Below are positions 5,915-12,769 of a stretch of 13,925 nucleotides of DNA, piece after piece. The notes beneath the pieces were generated by a model, which saw only the letters and a program-made list of their open reading frames with translations, made no database searches and was not told where the DNA came from. Position numbers and translations under genes: made by a program. Each line of letters starts with the position of its first letter. The stretch's first letter is position 1. Origin of the DNA: Clostridia bacterium (GTDB lineage: Bacteria > Bacillota_A > Clostridia > Oscillospirales > CAG-272); NCBI GenBank assembly GCA_017500625.1, contig JAFVYX010000224.1, positions 1 to 13,925 of the forward strand. The letters are read 5' to 3'.

Positions 5915-6940
5915 TTAGTGCATTTGGGTCTTGCCGAGCGCATAGAGCTGCATAATGAGTCTATGCGTTTTCAGGGCCTCCTCTCCGCTGATCTCCAGCG
6001 GCTCCTTACCCAAGACGGCGTTGTAGAATTGGCGGATCTGTTTTACGTGCTGGAAGCCCCAGTAGTCCTTTCCGTTCTTGTAATCAAGCAGGACCTTGTC
6101 CTGATGTGCTTCCTCGGTCTGTCCGTTATTGTAGCGTATATAGGCATCGTCGTAGCCAAAAACTACCTTTCCCTTTTCACAGTACAGACGGATCTCGATC
6201 GGCTCGTCATAACCGTAATTGTTCATACAGTAAAAGCCGTATTTCACACCGTTTTTGTATGTGATAAGTCCTTCGGCGCTGTCCTCAACGTCTACGGTCT
6301 TGTGTCCGCGGTTGGCCATAGAGCAGCCGACCTCTTCGATTTCGGAATTTACAAGCCAGTTGACAAGATCAATGGAGTGTATTGCCTGGTCGATGACCAC
6401 CCCGCCGCCTTCCTTATCCCAGGTCCCCTTCCAGTCGCTTTCCGCATAATAGGAATCGGGGCGTGCCCAGGTAAGCACGGAGCATGCCGACAGTATCTTC
6501 CCCAGCCGTCCGCTATCCAAGGCCTCCTTGACAAGCTTTGCGGAGTTGTTATAGCGGCACTGGAAAATAACGCCGAAGAGAAGCCCCTTCTCCTTTGCCG
6601 TTTTCACGGCGGCCTCCGCGCTGGCAAGGTCAACGTCCATCGGCTTTTCCGTCAAAACGTTCACCCCTCTTTCAAGGGCGTAGCAGGCCACCTTGGAATG
6701 CAGATAATGGGGCAGACAAATATGCACGGCATCAAGGTCCTCCGCCTCGATCATTTCCTCATAGGAGACGTAGGCCCTTCCGCCGTATTCTTCTGCCGCT
6801 GCCTCCGCGCGCTCCTTAATAACGTCGCAGCAGGCGACAAGCTCCACGGCTTCAATGACGGAGAGCGACGTAAGATGCATAACGGAAATACGCCCGCATC
6901 CGATAACACCGGCCCTCAGCTTTTTGGTGGTTTTTTTCAT
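5915..6940 (-). CDS. Gfo/Idh/MocA-family NAD(P)-dependent oxidoreductase (copy 2)
   Basis: A 341-aa cytoplasmic sugar or cyclitol dehydrogenase. The Rossmann domain starts with VIGCGRIS (residues 12-19). The catalytic-lysine motif TEKPMD is at 97-102 (Lys99). The C-terminal domain carries GGGVVIDQAIHSID (178-191), where D184 and H188 are the usual substrate/proton-relay residues. The start at 6940 follows GAGGGGG at about 6 nt, within the 16-nt gap after the isomerase stop. It is the last gene of the three-gene operon starting at 8831. By eye its base composition is less GC-rich than its neighbours, which may indicate a separate origin. Substrate unknown: inositol-type, or C3 oxidation of a glucoside, are the common options in this family. 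Confidence 0.85.
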   Translation of the reverse strand: MKKTTKKLRAGVIGCGRISVMHLTSLSVIEAVELVACCDVIKERAEAAAEEYGGRAYVSYEEMIEAEDLDAVHICLPHYLHSKVACYALERGVNVLTEKPMDVDLASAEAAVKTAKEKGLLFGVIFQCRYNNSAKLVKEALDSGRLGKILSACSVLTWARPDSYYAESDWKGTWDKEGGGVVIDQAIHSIDLVNWLVNSEIEEVGCSMANRGHKTVDVEDSAEGLITYKNGVKYGFYCMNNYGYDEPIEIRLYCEKGKVVFGYDDAYIRYNNGQTEEAHQDKVLLDYKNGKDYWGFQHVKQIRQFYNAVLGKEPLEISGEEALKTHRLIMQLYALGKTQMH

Positions 6941-6956
6941 TTTCTTCCCCCTCGGC

Positions 6957-7799
6957 TCAGGCGTTGTCGGCCTCGGCGATCCACTCGAGGATCAGCTCAC
7001 GCGCCTTGGCAATGTCCTTTTCCTGCTGCTCACCCGAGATCTCGCGCTCGATGGTGAAGGCCCCTTCGTACCCGATCTCGCGGAGCTTTTTAATGATCGC
7101 GGGAATGTTGGCGCAGCCCTCGCCGACGGGCATCTGGCGGCCGTTGTGGAAGCCGTCCTCGGGGTAGAAGCCGTCCTTGATGTGCGTGTCGCGAATGTAC
7201 TTGCCGAACATTCCGACGGCGTCGAGCGAGTTGCCGTTGCCGTAGAGAATGAGGTTGGCGGTGTCAAAGTTGATGCCGCAGTTGCCCGTGCCGATCGCCT
7301 CGATCGCGCGGACGATCGTCATGGGCGTTTCCTGGCCCGTCTCAAAGAGGAAGGTCTGGCCGCGCTGCTGCATGTACTTGCACACGTGGCGCAGGGCGCC
7401 CACGGTATCGACAAACTTCGGGTCGTAGGGATCCGCGGGAAGGAAGCCGACGTGGGTGGCCACGTACGGCACGCCGATGGCGGCGGCAAAATCCGAGCCC
7501 GCGATGAGCGCCTTAACGCGCGACTCACGGTAGGCGGGGGGCACAAGGCCGATCGTGGAGGGGCCGTAATAGGCGTTCCACTCGCAGGGGCCACTCCAGC
7601 CCGCCCACACGGTGGAAACACGGAAGCCCGTCTCTTCCATAGCCGCCTTGACGGAGGCGGCGTATTCGGCACCGTAGTATTTCTCATTCCAGATGCAAAG
7701 TTGGCAGGAGGTCATGCCCATGGCTTGTGCCTTGCGGAAGCGGTCGGCGATATCGGCCTGCCCCGCATAGTTGATAAGAACACCGATAGGATTGTTCAT
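6957..7799 (-). CDS. Sugar phosphate isomerase/epimerase (xylose-isomerase-like TIM barrel), paralogue B
   Basis: The 280-aa TIM-barrel enzyme is paralogous to the 3881-4711 product. Metal ligands correspond: E153 (FLFETG), D179 (NFDTAN), H206 (DTHIKDG) and E251 (TIEREI). Differences concentrate in the N-terminal 60 residues and in the loop at about 213-225, where B has EDGFHNGRQMP, so substrate preference may differ. The start follows AAAGGAAG with an A-rich 6-nt spacer. It lies between two Gfo/Idh/MocA oxidoreductase genes with gaps of about 15 nt, a layout typical of cassettes in which a dehydrogenase makes a keto-sugar that the barrel enzyme isomerises or cleaves. IolI/IolE-like and DgpC-like activities are both possible. 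Confidence 0.82.
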   Translation of the reverse strand: MNNPIGVLINYAGQADIADRFRKAQAMGMTSCQLCIWNEKYYGAEYAASVKAAMEETGFRVSTVWAGWSGPCEWNAYYGPSTIGLVPPAYRESRVKALIAGSDFAAAIGVPYVATHVGFLPADPYDPKFVDTVGALRHVCKYMQQRGQTFLFETGQETPMTIVRAIEAIGTGNCGINFDTANLILYGNGNSLDAVGMFGKYIRDTHIKDGFYPEDGFHNGRQMPVGEGCANIPAIIKKLREIGYEGAFTIEREISGEQQEKDIAKARELILEWIAEADNA

Positions 7800-7814
7800 T
7801 TTTTTCTTCCTTTC

Positions 7815-8831
7815 TTAAAGCGTGATGAGTTTGGCGCCGTCCTCGGCGCTCTCACGCAGATACTCAATGAGGCGGATCGTGGCCGCGGCACTCTCGGGGG
7901 GATTCTTCTCGTTCACGGCGCCCTCGTCCATAATGAGGCCCGCAAGGTAGCGGATCTCCTCGGCCATGTGGTTGGTGGCAGGAAGCGAGGCCTCAAAGGA
8001 CTCACCGCCCACGGGATAGACGGTCACCTTGCCGCCCTCAAGGAGCACCTCGGCGCGCTCAAAGCGTGCGCGGCAGGTGGCCTTGAAGGGAATGCCGGGG
8101 GCCTCGTCCCACGAGCCGTCGATCACCACGGTGCAATCGTCATAGAAAAGGCGCGTGTTCTGCGTCTGCCATTTCACGGTGCCGTTCCACGCCATCGTGC
8201 TGACGGCCTTCGGCTCGCCGAGCAGGTAGCGCACCATATCCACGTCATGAATGTGCATGTCGGTGAGGCACCCGCCGCTTCTCTCGGTGGACTGGAACCA
8301 GTTTTCAAAGCCCCAGGTCGGCAGGGGGGAGAGGCGCTCCATCGAGAGGCGGTAGAGCTTGCCGTAGCGGCCGTCCTCGCAGCACGCCTTCAGGAAGCTG
8401 TAGGCGGCGTTGAAGCGCAGGCACTGACCGATCATCAGGCGGCGCCCCGTCTCCTTGGCCGTCTCCACCATTTCACAGCAGTCGGCATAGTTGAGGGCCA
8501 TGGGCTTTTCGGAAAGGACGTGCTTGCCCGCCTTCAGCATTTTAATGGCGTATTCCTTGTGCAGGTAGGTCGGCAGGCAGATGTCCGCCATATCAAAGTC
8601 GGCATTCGCCAGCATCTCCTCAACGCTCGTGTAGGTCGCACAGTCGGCAGGAAGCGTTCCCTTGCCCGTGTCCACGTTGATCTTCAGCTCACCGCCGAAT
8701 TTCTGGGGATCGATGTCGCACACCGCCACAAGACGGACGGGCGCCCCCTCCTCTGCCAGAACACGGTAGCCCGCCGCGTGAGCGCGGGCGATGCCGCCAA
8801 AGCCGATGATGGCGCACTTGACTTCTTTCAT
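7815..8831 (-). CDS. Gfo/Idh/MocA-family NAD(P)-dependent oxidoreductase (copy 1)
   Basis: A 338-aa dehydrogenase, first gene of the operon divergent from the AraC regulator. It shows the nucleotide-binding IIGFGGIARAH (residues 8-18), SEKPMALN with catalytic Lys109, and GGCLTDMHIHDVD (186-198) with D191 and H195. The frame runs upstream to 8888, but the start at 8831 is chosen because GAGGTAA lies about 8 nt before it and the chain then begins directly with the Rossmann strand; the upstream ATGs at 8849 and 8888 lack an SD. It is divergent enough from copy 2 to suggest a different substrate or step. Proposed role: oxidation of a sugar or glycoside to a keto form for the adjacent isomerase. 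Confidence 0.87.
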   Translation of the reverse strand: MKEVKCAIIGFGGIARAHAAGYRVLAEEGAPVRLVAVCDIDPQKFGGELKINVDTGKGTLPADCATYTSVEEMLANADFDMADICLPTYLHKEYAIKMLKAGKHVLSEKPMALNYADCCEMVETAKETGRRLMIGQCLRFNAAYSFLKACCEDGRYGKLYRLSMERLSPLPTWGFENWFQSTERSGGCLTDMHIHDVDMVRYLLGEPKAVSTMAWNGTVKWQTQNTRLFYDDCTVVIDGSWDEAPGIPFKATCRARFERAEVLLEGGKVTVYPVGGESFEASLPATNHMAEEIRYLAGLIMDEGAVNEKNPPESAAATIRLIEYLRESAEDGAKLITL

Positions 8832-8875
8832 ACAGGTTACCTCTTTCATTAATTTTGCTTTTAGGGGAAATGGTA

Positions 8876-8904
8876 TTGCTATTTCCACACCCTTAGGGTA
8901 TAAT
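8876..8904 (+). promoter_or_regulatory. Sigma-A promoter of the AraC-family regulator gene
   Basis: TTGCTA (8876-8881) and a perfect TATAAT (8899-8904) are 17 nt apart, giving a leader of about 60 nt to the ATG at 8974. This leader contains the TTGC repeats. Confidence 0.75.
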
Positions 8905-8923
8905 GAATGCGAGAAAAAGTCAA
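8897..8923 (-). promoter_or_regulatory. Divergent promoter of the oxidoreductase/isomerase operon
   Basis: On the minus strand TTGACT (8923-8918) is a good -35 box. The -10 is weak: TATACC (8902-8897) at 15 nt spacing or TACCCT at 17. It overlaps the regulator promoter. A poor -10 with an upstream repeat array suits a promoter that depends on an activator. Confidence 0.6.
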
Positions 8924-8930
8924 GATAACA

Positions 8931-8962
8931 TCTTGCGCAATTCTTGCACGATATTGCTATTT
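8931..8962. promoter_or_regulatory. Phased TTGC repeat array, candidate AraC-family operator
   Basis: TCTTGCGCAAT (8931-8941) and TCTTGCACGAT (8942-8952) are abutting 11-bp repeats with 9 of 11 identical bases, followed by TATTGCTATTT. The TTGC cores at 8933, 8944 and 8954 are one helical turn apart, as expected for the two recognition helices of AraC-family proteins. The array lies just upstream of the operon -35 box and inside the regulator leader. Confidence 0.6.
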
Positions 8963-8973
8963 TGGAGAAAACA

Positions 8974-9786
8974 ATGAGCGTTTACGAAAAGCATCGCCTA
9001 AGCGACGCGCGTCTGCCCTTCATTCTGCATCATTACCGCTTCCCCGCAGGAGTGCACGCCTGCCGCGGCAACTGGCACGAGAACGTGGAGCTTTTGTACT
9101 TCACCGAGGGCGGCGCTGTGGTCACCAGCAACGACCTTCGCTTTGAGGTGGAGGCGGGCGATCTTGCCGTCATCAATCAGAACCACATTCACACCATCGT
9201 GGCGACGTCGCCCCTTTCCTACCTCGTGGCGATCGTTGACCGCTCCTTTTGCCTTGCCAACCATTTCGATACCAACGCCGTGACCTTCACTCCGCGCGTC
9301 CGCGATCCCGAGATCGCTGCCGTGCTGACGTCGCTCCTTTCCGAGTGGTCAGAGGAGGGGGCGGTGTCCGTTCCGCTCATTCGCGCCCGTCTTCTCACGG
9401 TCATGGCGCTGCTCCTTGACCGTTACAGCGAGTGCGGCGGTGCCGAGGGGGAGGATCCCCACACCCTGGCCGCCGTCAAGCGTGCCCTCGGTCATCTGCA
9501 CGCCGAGTACGAGAAGCCCCAAACGCTTGACGCGCTTTCCGAAAAGGTGGGCATCAGCAAGTATTATCTTGCCAGGGAATTCCGCCGCCTCACGGGTATG
9601 ACCGTCATCACCTACCTGAATTCTTTGCGCTGTGAAAAATCAAAGCCCCTGCTCGCCGAGAATAAAATGACTCTTGAGGGCGTGGCCACCGCCGTCGGCT
9701 TTTCGGGCGCCGCTTACTTCTCGCGCGTGTTCCGTGAATTTGAGGGGGTGTCCCCGTCCGAATATCGGGCAGGGCTGAAAAGATGA
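8974..9786 (+). CDS. AraC-family transcriptional regulator
   Basis: A 270-aa regulator. An N-terminal cupin-like sensor region (about residues 30-90, with H35, ENVELLYFTEG and H71/H73) is followed by a linker and a C-terminal double helix-turn-helix. HTH1 is at about 186-207 (LDALSEKVGISKYYLAREF) and HTH2 at 234-256, ending in the family signature VGFSGAAYFSRVFREFEGVSPSEYR. The start at 8974 has GGAG 6 nt upstream; the frame also allows TTG at 8944, which lacks an SD. It is divergent from the oxidoreductase operon and most likely activates it on binding a sugar-related ligand, while limiting its own expression through the repeats in its leader. Confidence 0.88.
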   Translation: MSVYEKHRLSDARLPFILHHYRFPAGVHACRGNWHENVELLYFTEGGAVVTSNDLRFEVEAGDLAVINQNHIHTIVATSPLSYLVAIVDRSFCLANHFDTNAVTFTPRVRDPEIAAVLTSLLSEWSEEGAVSVPLIRARLLTVMALLLDRYSECGGAEGEDPHTLAAVKRALGHLHAEYEKPQTLDALSEKVGISKYYLAREFRRLTGMTVITYLNSLRCEKSKPLLAENKMTLEGVATAVGFSGAAYFSRVFREFEGVSPSEYRAGLKR

Positions 9787-9820
9787 AAAAAGATCTCCGC
9801 ACGGGCGGAGATCTTTTTTT
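9786..9820. terminator. Bidirectional intrinsic terminator
   Basis: GATCTCCGC (9792-9800) pairs with GCGGAGATC (9805-9813), loop ACGG, extended by A-T pairs and flanked by A and T runs. It overlaps the ends of both convergent genes: the AraC stop at 9784-9786 and the phosphoesterase stop at 9819-9821. Confidence 0.9.
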
Positions 9821-10934
9821 ATCGCACAAAGTCGAGGTGGCCCTCCTCCAGCACCGCGTGGGTGTCGTCGGTAAAGCGGTAGGTGAGGCCCTCGTCGGTC
9901 AGCGTGATGGCCGTGCCGATCACGGTCTTGTAGTTCTTCGGCCAGGCGCCTACAAGGATCGGGTAGGTGTGGGGCAGGGTGTTCCTCTCATCGTCGGGCA
10001 TGGCCAGGAAGGTCGCGTGCAAATGGCCCGAGAGCATCACGTCGATGCCGAGGCGGGTAAGCTCTCGGTTCCACGCGGTGTAGACCTCGTGCTCGATGTC
10101 AAAGATGTCGCCCTTATGGGCCGTGGTGATCGCGGGAGGAATGTGGCACACGGCAAGGAGGGGACGCCCGCCCTTCAAGGTCAGGCCGCGCAGAAAATCG
10201 GTCTCATGGCGGCGGTAGGCCTCAAAAATGTTCGCGCCGTTGTAGGAGGGCGGCAGGAGCTTGCCTTCCTCGTCGGTGCCCTGAAAATCGTCGGGCTTAT
10301 CCTCGCCGCAGTCCAGCACCACGCCCGCAAAGCGCCCGAGGTCAAAGGTGTAATAGGTCTTTTTCCCGTCGGCGGGGAAGTAGTCGGTAAACCGCTCGGC
10401 CAGGCGCCCGCGCGTGTCGTGATTGCCGCGCACCATAAGGATCGGCAGACGCCCGCCTGCGGCCTTGCCAAGAAACTCGGCTACCGCAAGGTAATGCTCC
10501 TCACGCTCGACCTCGGCAATGTCCCCCACCGCGATCAGCATGTGGAGATCGTCGCCAAAATAGGAAACGGTGGCGTTGGCGCTCTCAAAGAGCGAGTGAA
10601 CGTCTGCCACAAGGTAGATATTGATCGGCCCCTCCGTGGGCAGGGGAGAGAAGGGAAAGGCCGCCCTTTCCTCCTCCTCGAAAAGCGAGTAGTAGGCGCG
10701 GCGGTCGATCGCCGCACGGAAGATGACCTCATAGCCGCCCGCCGCGTTCAGCGCCGCCTGCGGCACGCGCACGCGCGCCACGGTGCGCTCGGTCGGGAGC
10801 GCGCCCGAGTTGTCCTCATAATACAGGGTATCCCCCACGCGGACCGAAAGCAGGCCGTGACCCGTAAGGCAGAAAAGCATCTCGTATTCCTCTCCGATCA
10901 CAAAGACCGAGGGCGTGTAGGCCAAAAAGCTCAT
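9819..10934 (-). CDS. Calcineurin-like metallophosphoesterase with N-terminal beta domain
   Basis: A 371-aa binuclear-metal phosphoesterase. All family motifs are in order: DVH (D111, H113), GDI (D138), GNHD (N171, H172), H264 in VCHIPP and GHLH (H304, H306). Residues 1-100 form an extra beta-rich region similar in layout to the N-terminal domain of purple-acid-phosphatase-like enzymes. No signal peptide or membrane segment is seen. AAGGAG lies 6 nt before the start. The gene follows the alpha/beta hydrolase by 50 nt on the same strand, with no clear promoter in the gap, so the two are probably cotranscribed. The substrate (phosphomonoester, phosphodiester or nucleotide) is not deducible. Confidence 0.85.
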   Translation of the reverse strand: MSFLAYTPSVFVIGEEYEMLFCLTGHGLLSVRVGDTLYYEDNSGALPTERTVARVRVPQAALNAAGGYEVIFRAAIDRRAYYSLFEEEERAAFPFSPLPTEGPINIYLVADVHSLFESANATVSYFGDDLHMLIAVGDIAEVEREEHYLAVAEFLGKAAGGRLPILMVRGNHDTRGRLAERFTDYFPADGKKTYYTFDLGRFAGVVLDCGEDKPDDFQGTDEEGKLLPPSYNGANIFEAYRRHETDFLRGLTLKGGRPLLAVCHIPPAITTAHKGDIFDIEHEVYTAWNRELTRLGIDVMLSGHLHATFLAMPDDERNTLPHTYPILVGAWPKNYKTVIGTAITLTDEGLTYRFTDDTHAVLEEGHLDFVR

Positions 10935-10984
10935 AATCGTCTCCTTATGGAAAAGTTTTGTTTACAAAAATGGAGGGTATGGGA

Positions 10985-11941
10985 TCATTCGGCCGCGATC
11001 GGCTCGCACTCGGCAAGAAAGGCGCGGAGCGCCGCCACGTACGCCTCGGGGTCAAGGCCGTAGGCCAGCGCGTGATCGGCCCCCTTGACCGTCACCAGGC
11101 GGCAGGGGGAGGCGGCGGCCGCGGCAAGGCGGCGGCTGTGGTCGCAGGGCACGAGGAAGTCCTCCTCCCCGTGGTAAAGGATCACGGGCACGCGGGTCCT
11201 CGCGATCGCCTCGATCGGCGAGGTCTCGTCCAGGTGAAAGCGACCGAAAAGCAGAGCGCCAAGCTTTACAAAGGGGTAGAAGAGGGGAGGGGGCAGCTTC
11301 ATCTTCCGCATCACGCTCGAAATGACGTCCTTCGCCGAGGAATAGGGGCAATCGGCAAGGACGGCAAACACGTTCGGGGGAAGCCCCTCGCCCGCCGCCA
11401 TAAGGACGGTGGCCGCTCCCATCGAGATGCCCGAGAGCATGATCCTTACGTCGGGGCCGAATTTCTCGATCACCAGCTTCACCCAATCGAGGCAGTCGTG
11501 ACGCTCAAGGATCCCAAAGGAGAGGGTGTGCCCCTCGCTCTCACCCGCGCCGCGCTGGCTGACGAGCAGGGCGTTGTGCCCCACGGCGTAGCAACGCTCG
11601 ATCGCGGCACTCATATCGCGCTCGGGGTCGCCGCGGTAGCCGTGGACGAGGATCTCCACGGGCGCGCCCTTTTTGACCTCGTAATAGCGGCCGCGGAGCA
11701 AAAGCCCGTCCCGTGCCGTGAGCGTGAGGATCTCGCACGGCTCGCTCCGCATACGGCGGATCCAGGTCTTCATGATCTCGTGATAGGGCTCGTACACGCG
11801 CCCCCTCGGCAGGCGGAATTCCTCCTCACCGAGCGGCGTGCGCTTTTTGGAATAAAAGACGATGCGGTAGCAAAGCGCCGCACCCCCGAAAAGAAGCAGT
11901 AAAAGCCCCAAAAGCACGGCAGGGACGATCCAATACCACAT
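10985..11941 (-). CDS. Membrane-anchored alpha/beta hydrolase (S33/YqkD-like)
   Basis: A 318-aa hydrolase with one N-terminal membrane segment (residues 3-29, WYWIVPAVLLGLLLLLFGG onward) and a following basic stretch (YSKKR) that suggests the catalytic domain stays on the cytoplasmic side. The oxyanion region is LVHGYRGD (98-105). The nucleophile elbow is GISMGA with Ser173, the acid is D261 in HGEEDFLVP and the base is H290 in GADHALAYG. Starts at 11947 and upstream are less likely: AAAGGAG (11948-11954) abuts 11947 but stands 6 nt from 11941. It resembles B. subtilis YqkD and related uncharacterised hydrolases. Substrate unknown. Confidence 0.82.
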   Translation of the reverse strand: MWYWIVPAVLLGLLLLLFGGAALCYRIVFYSKKRTPLGEEEFRLPRGRVYEPYHEIMKTWIRRMRSEPCEILTLTARDGLLLRGRYYEVKKGAPVEILVHGYRGDPERDMSAAIERCYAVGHNALLVSQRGAGESEGHTLSFGILERHDCLDWVKLVIEKFGPDVRIMLSGISMGAATVLMAAGEGLPPNVFAVLADCPYSSAKDVISSVMRKMKLPPPLFYPFVKLGALLFGRFHLDETSPIEAIARTRVPVILYHGEEDFLVPCDHSRRLAAAAASPCRLVTVKGADHALAYGLDPEAYVAALRAFLAECEPIAAE

Positions 11942-11968
11942 AAGCATCTCCTTTGACTTGATGATTAC

Positions 11969-11997
11969 AGTATAGCGCAAAAGGCGCCGTTTTTCAA
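11969..11997 (-). promoter_or_regulatory. Sigma-A promoter of the hydrolase/phosphoesterase unit
   Basis: On the minus strand TTGAAA (11997-11992) and TATACT (11974-11969) are 17 nt apart, followed by a leader of about 20 nt to the ATG at 11941. It begins right after the xpt terminator. Confidence 0.8.
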
Positions 11998-12001
11998 GTA
12001 G

Positions 12002-12033
12002 AAAAAGGGCTGTACTTCAAAAAAGTACAGCCC
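12002..12033 (-). terminator. Intrinsic terminator of xpt
   Basis: GGGCTGTACTT (12007-12017) pairs with AAGTACAGCCC (12023-12033), an 11-bp perfect stem. On the minus strand it is followed by TTTTTC. It separates xpt from the hydrolase unit. Confidence 0.88.
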
Positions 12034-12049
12034 CTTGATGCGCCCCTCC

Positions 12050-12631
12050 TTACTGTGCGCGGAAGGTGACGGTGCCCGTGACGTCGTCCATGGCGTCCAC
12101 GATCGCCAGCGACTCCAGGCGGTAGCCGAGGTTTCTGATGATGCGGCCGCCGTTCTGGAAGCCCTTCTCAATGGCGATGCCGAGCCCCTCGACCGAGGCG
12201 CCCGCCGCCTGCACGATCGAGATCAGGCCCATCAGCGCACAGCCGTTGGCGAGAAAATCGTCCACGATCAAAACGCGGTCGTTGGGGGTCAGGAATTTCG
12301 TGGAGACGATGATCTGATTCGTGTTCTTATGCGTGAAGGACTCGACCTCGGCGGTGTACATATCGCCGTCCAGGTTGATGCTCTTCGATTTCTTGGCAAA
12401 CACCAGCGGCACGCCGAAGGCCTGCGCCGTGGCATACGCGATCGCAATGCCCGAGGCCTCGATCGTCAGGATCTTGGTAATGGGGCGGTCGGCAAAGCGG
12501 CGGTGAAACTCGCGCCCCACCTCGTCAAGAAGGCCGACGTCCATCTGATGATTTAAGAAGCTGTCCACCTTCAAAACGTTCCCCTGCTTGACAACGCCGT
12601 CCTTCAGAATACGTTCTTCAAGAAAATTCAT
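12050..12631 (-). CDS. xpt: Xanthine phosphoribosyltransferase
   Basis: Converts xanthine and PRPP to XMP in purine salvage, in the cytoplasm. The 193-aa length matches Xpt of Firmicutes. The chain opens [12 protein letters not shown] and continues with [11 protein letters not shown], a typical Xpt N-terminus. The PRPP-binding loop is [11 protein letters not shown] (120-130), and the [13 protein letters not shown] segment (53-65) is the family's second conserved block. An in-frame extension to 12691 exists, but it would read through the promoter; the ATG at 12631 follows GGGAG by 8 nt. Unlike the well-known xpt-pbuX operon, no xanthine permease gene follows and the leader is too short for a purine riboswitch. 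Confidence 0.93.
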   Translation of the reverse strand: MNFLEERILKDGVVKQGNVLKVDSFLNHQMDVGLLDEVGREFHRRFADRPITKILTIEASGIAIAYATAQAFGVPLVFAKKSKSINLDGDMYTAEVESFTHKNTNQIIVSTKFLTPNDRVLIVDDFLANGCALMGLISIVQAAGASVEGLGIAIEKGFQNGGRIIRNLGYRLESLAIVDAMDDVTGTVTFRAQ

Positions 12632-12662
12632 AGCTGTCTCTCCCACAAAATGATTTGCTTCC

Positions 12663-12691
12663 ATTATACTCTCTTTTCCGACGTCTGTCAA
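12663..12691 (-). promoter_or_regulatory. Consensus sigma-A promoter of xpt
   Basis: On the minus strand TTGACA (12691-12686) and TATAAT (12668-12663), both perfect, are 17 nt apart. The leader to the ATG at 12631 is only about 25 nt. Confidence 0.9.
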
Positions 12692-12708
12692 TCGCTTTCG
12701 CGATCTGC

Positions 12709-12737
12709 TTGACAGAGAGTGAGAAATGGTTTATAAT
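12709..12737 (+). promoter_or_regulatory. Consensus sigma-A promoter of the FAD dehydrogenase gene
   Basis: TTGACA (12709-12714) and TATAAT (12732-12737), both perfect, are 17 nt apart. It lies back to back with the xpt promoter, with the two -35 boxes only 17 bp apart. Confidence 0.9.
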
Positions 12738-12757
12738 TTATAAGGAATGAACGAAAA

Positions 12758-12769
12758 AGGAGATCTCCT
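12758..12769 (+). promoter_or_regulatory. Palindromic Shine-Dalgarno site
   Basis: AGGAGATCTCCT is a perfect 12-bp palindrome whose left half is the SD of the FAD dehydrogenase. The right half abuts the ATG at 12770. As RNA it cannot form a tight intramolecular hairpin without a loop, so the effect on translation is uncertain; a dimeric protein could bind the DNA. Confidence 0.5.

Larger units (their letters stand above)
8874..8962. repeat. Direct repeat TATTGCTATTT framing the araC-type promoter
   Basis: The 11-mer TATTGCTATTT occurs at 8874-8884, overlapping the -35 box of the regulator promoter, and at 8952-8962, just before its SD. The 78-bp spacing fits looping or autoregulation by the AraC-family protein. 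Confidence 0.6.

Noticed and set aside
6855..8852. Long plus-strand open frame (665 codons) opposite the isomerase and first oxidoreductase
   Set aside because: It is antisense to two genes with clear family motifs, shows a His/Gly/Arg/Val-rich shadow composition, has no SD, and mirrors a similar shadow opposite the paralogous isomerase.
9783..11063. Plus-strand open frame opposite the metallophosphoesterase
   Set aside because: It is antisense to a gene with a complete set of metal-site motifs and runs through the terminator; a high-GC shadow.
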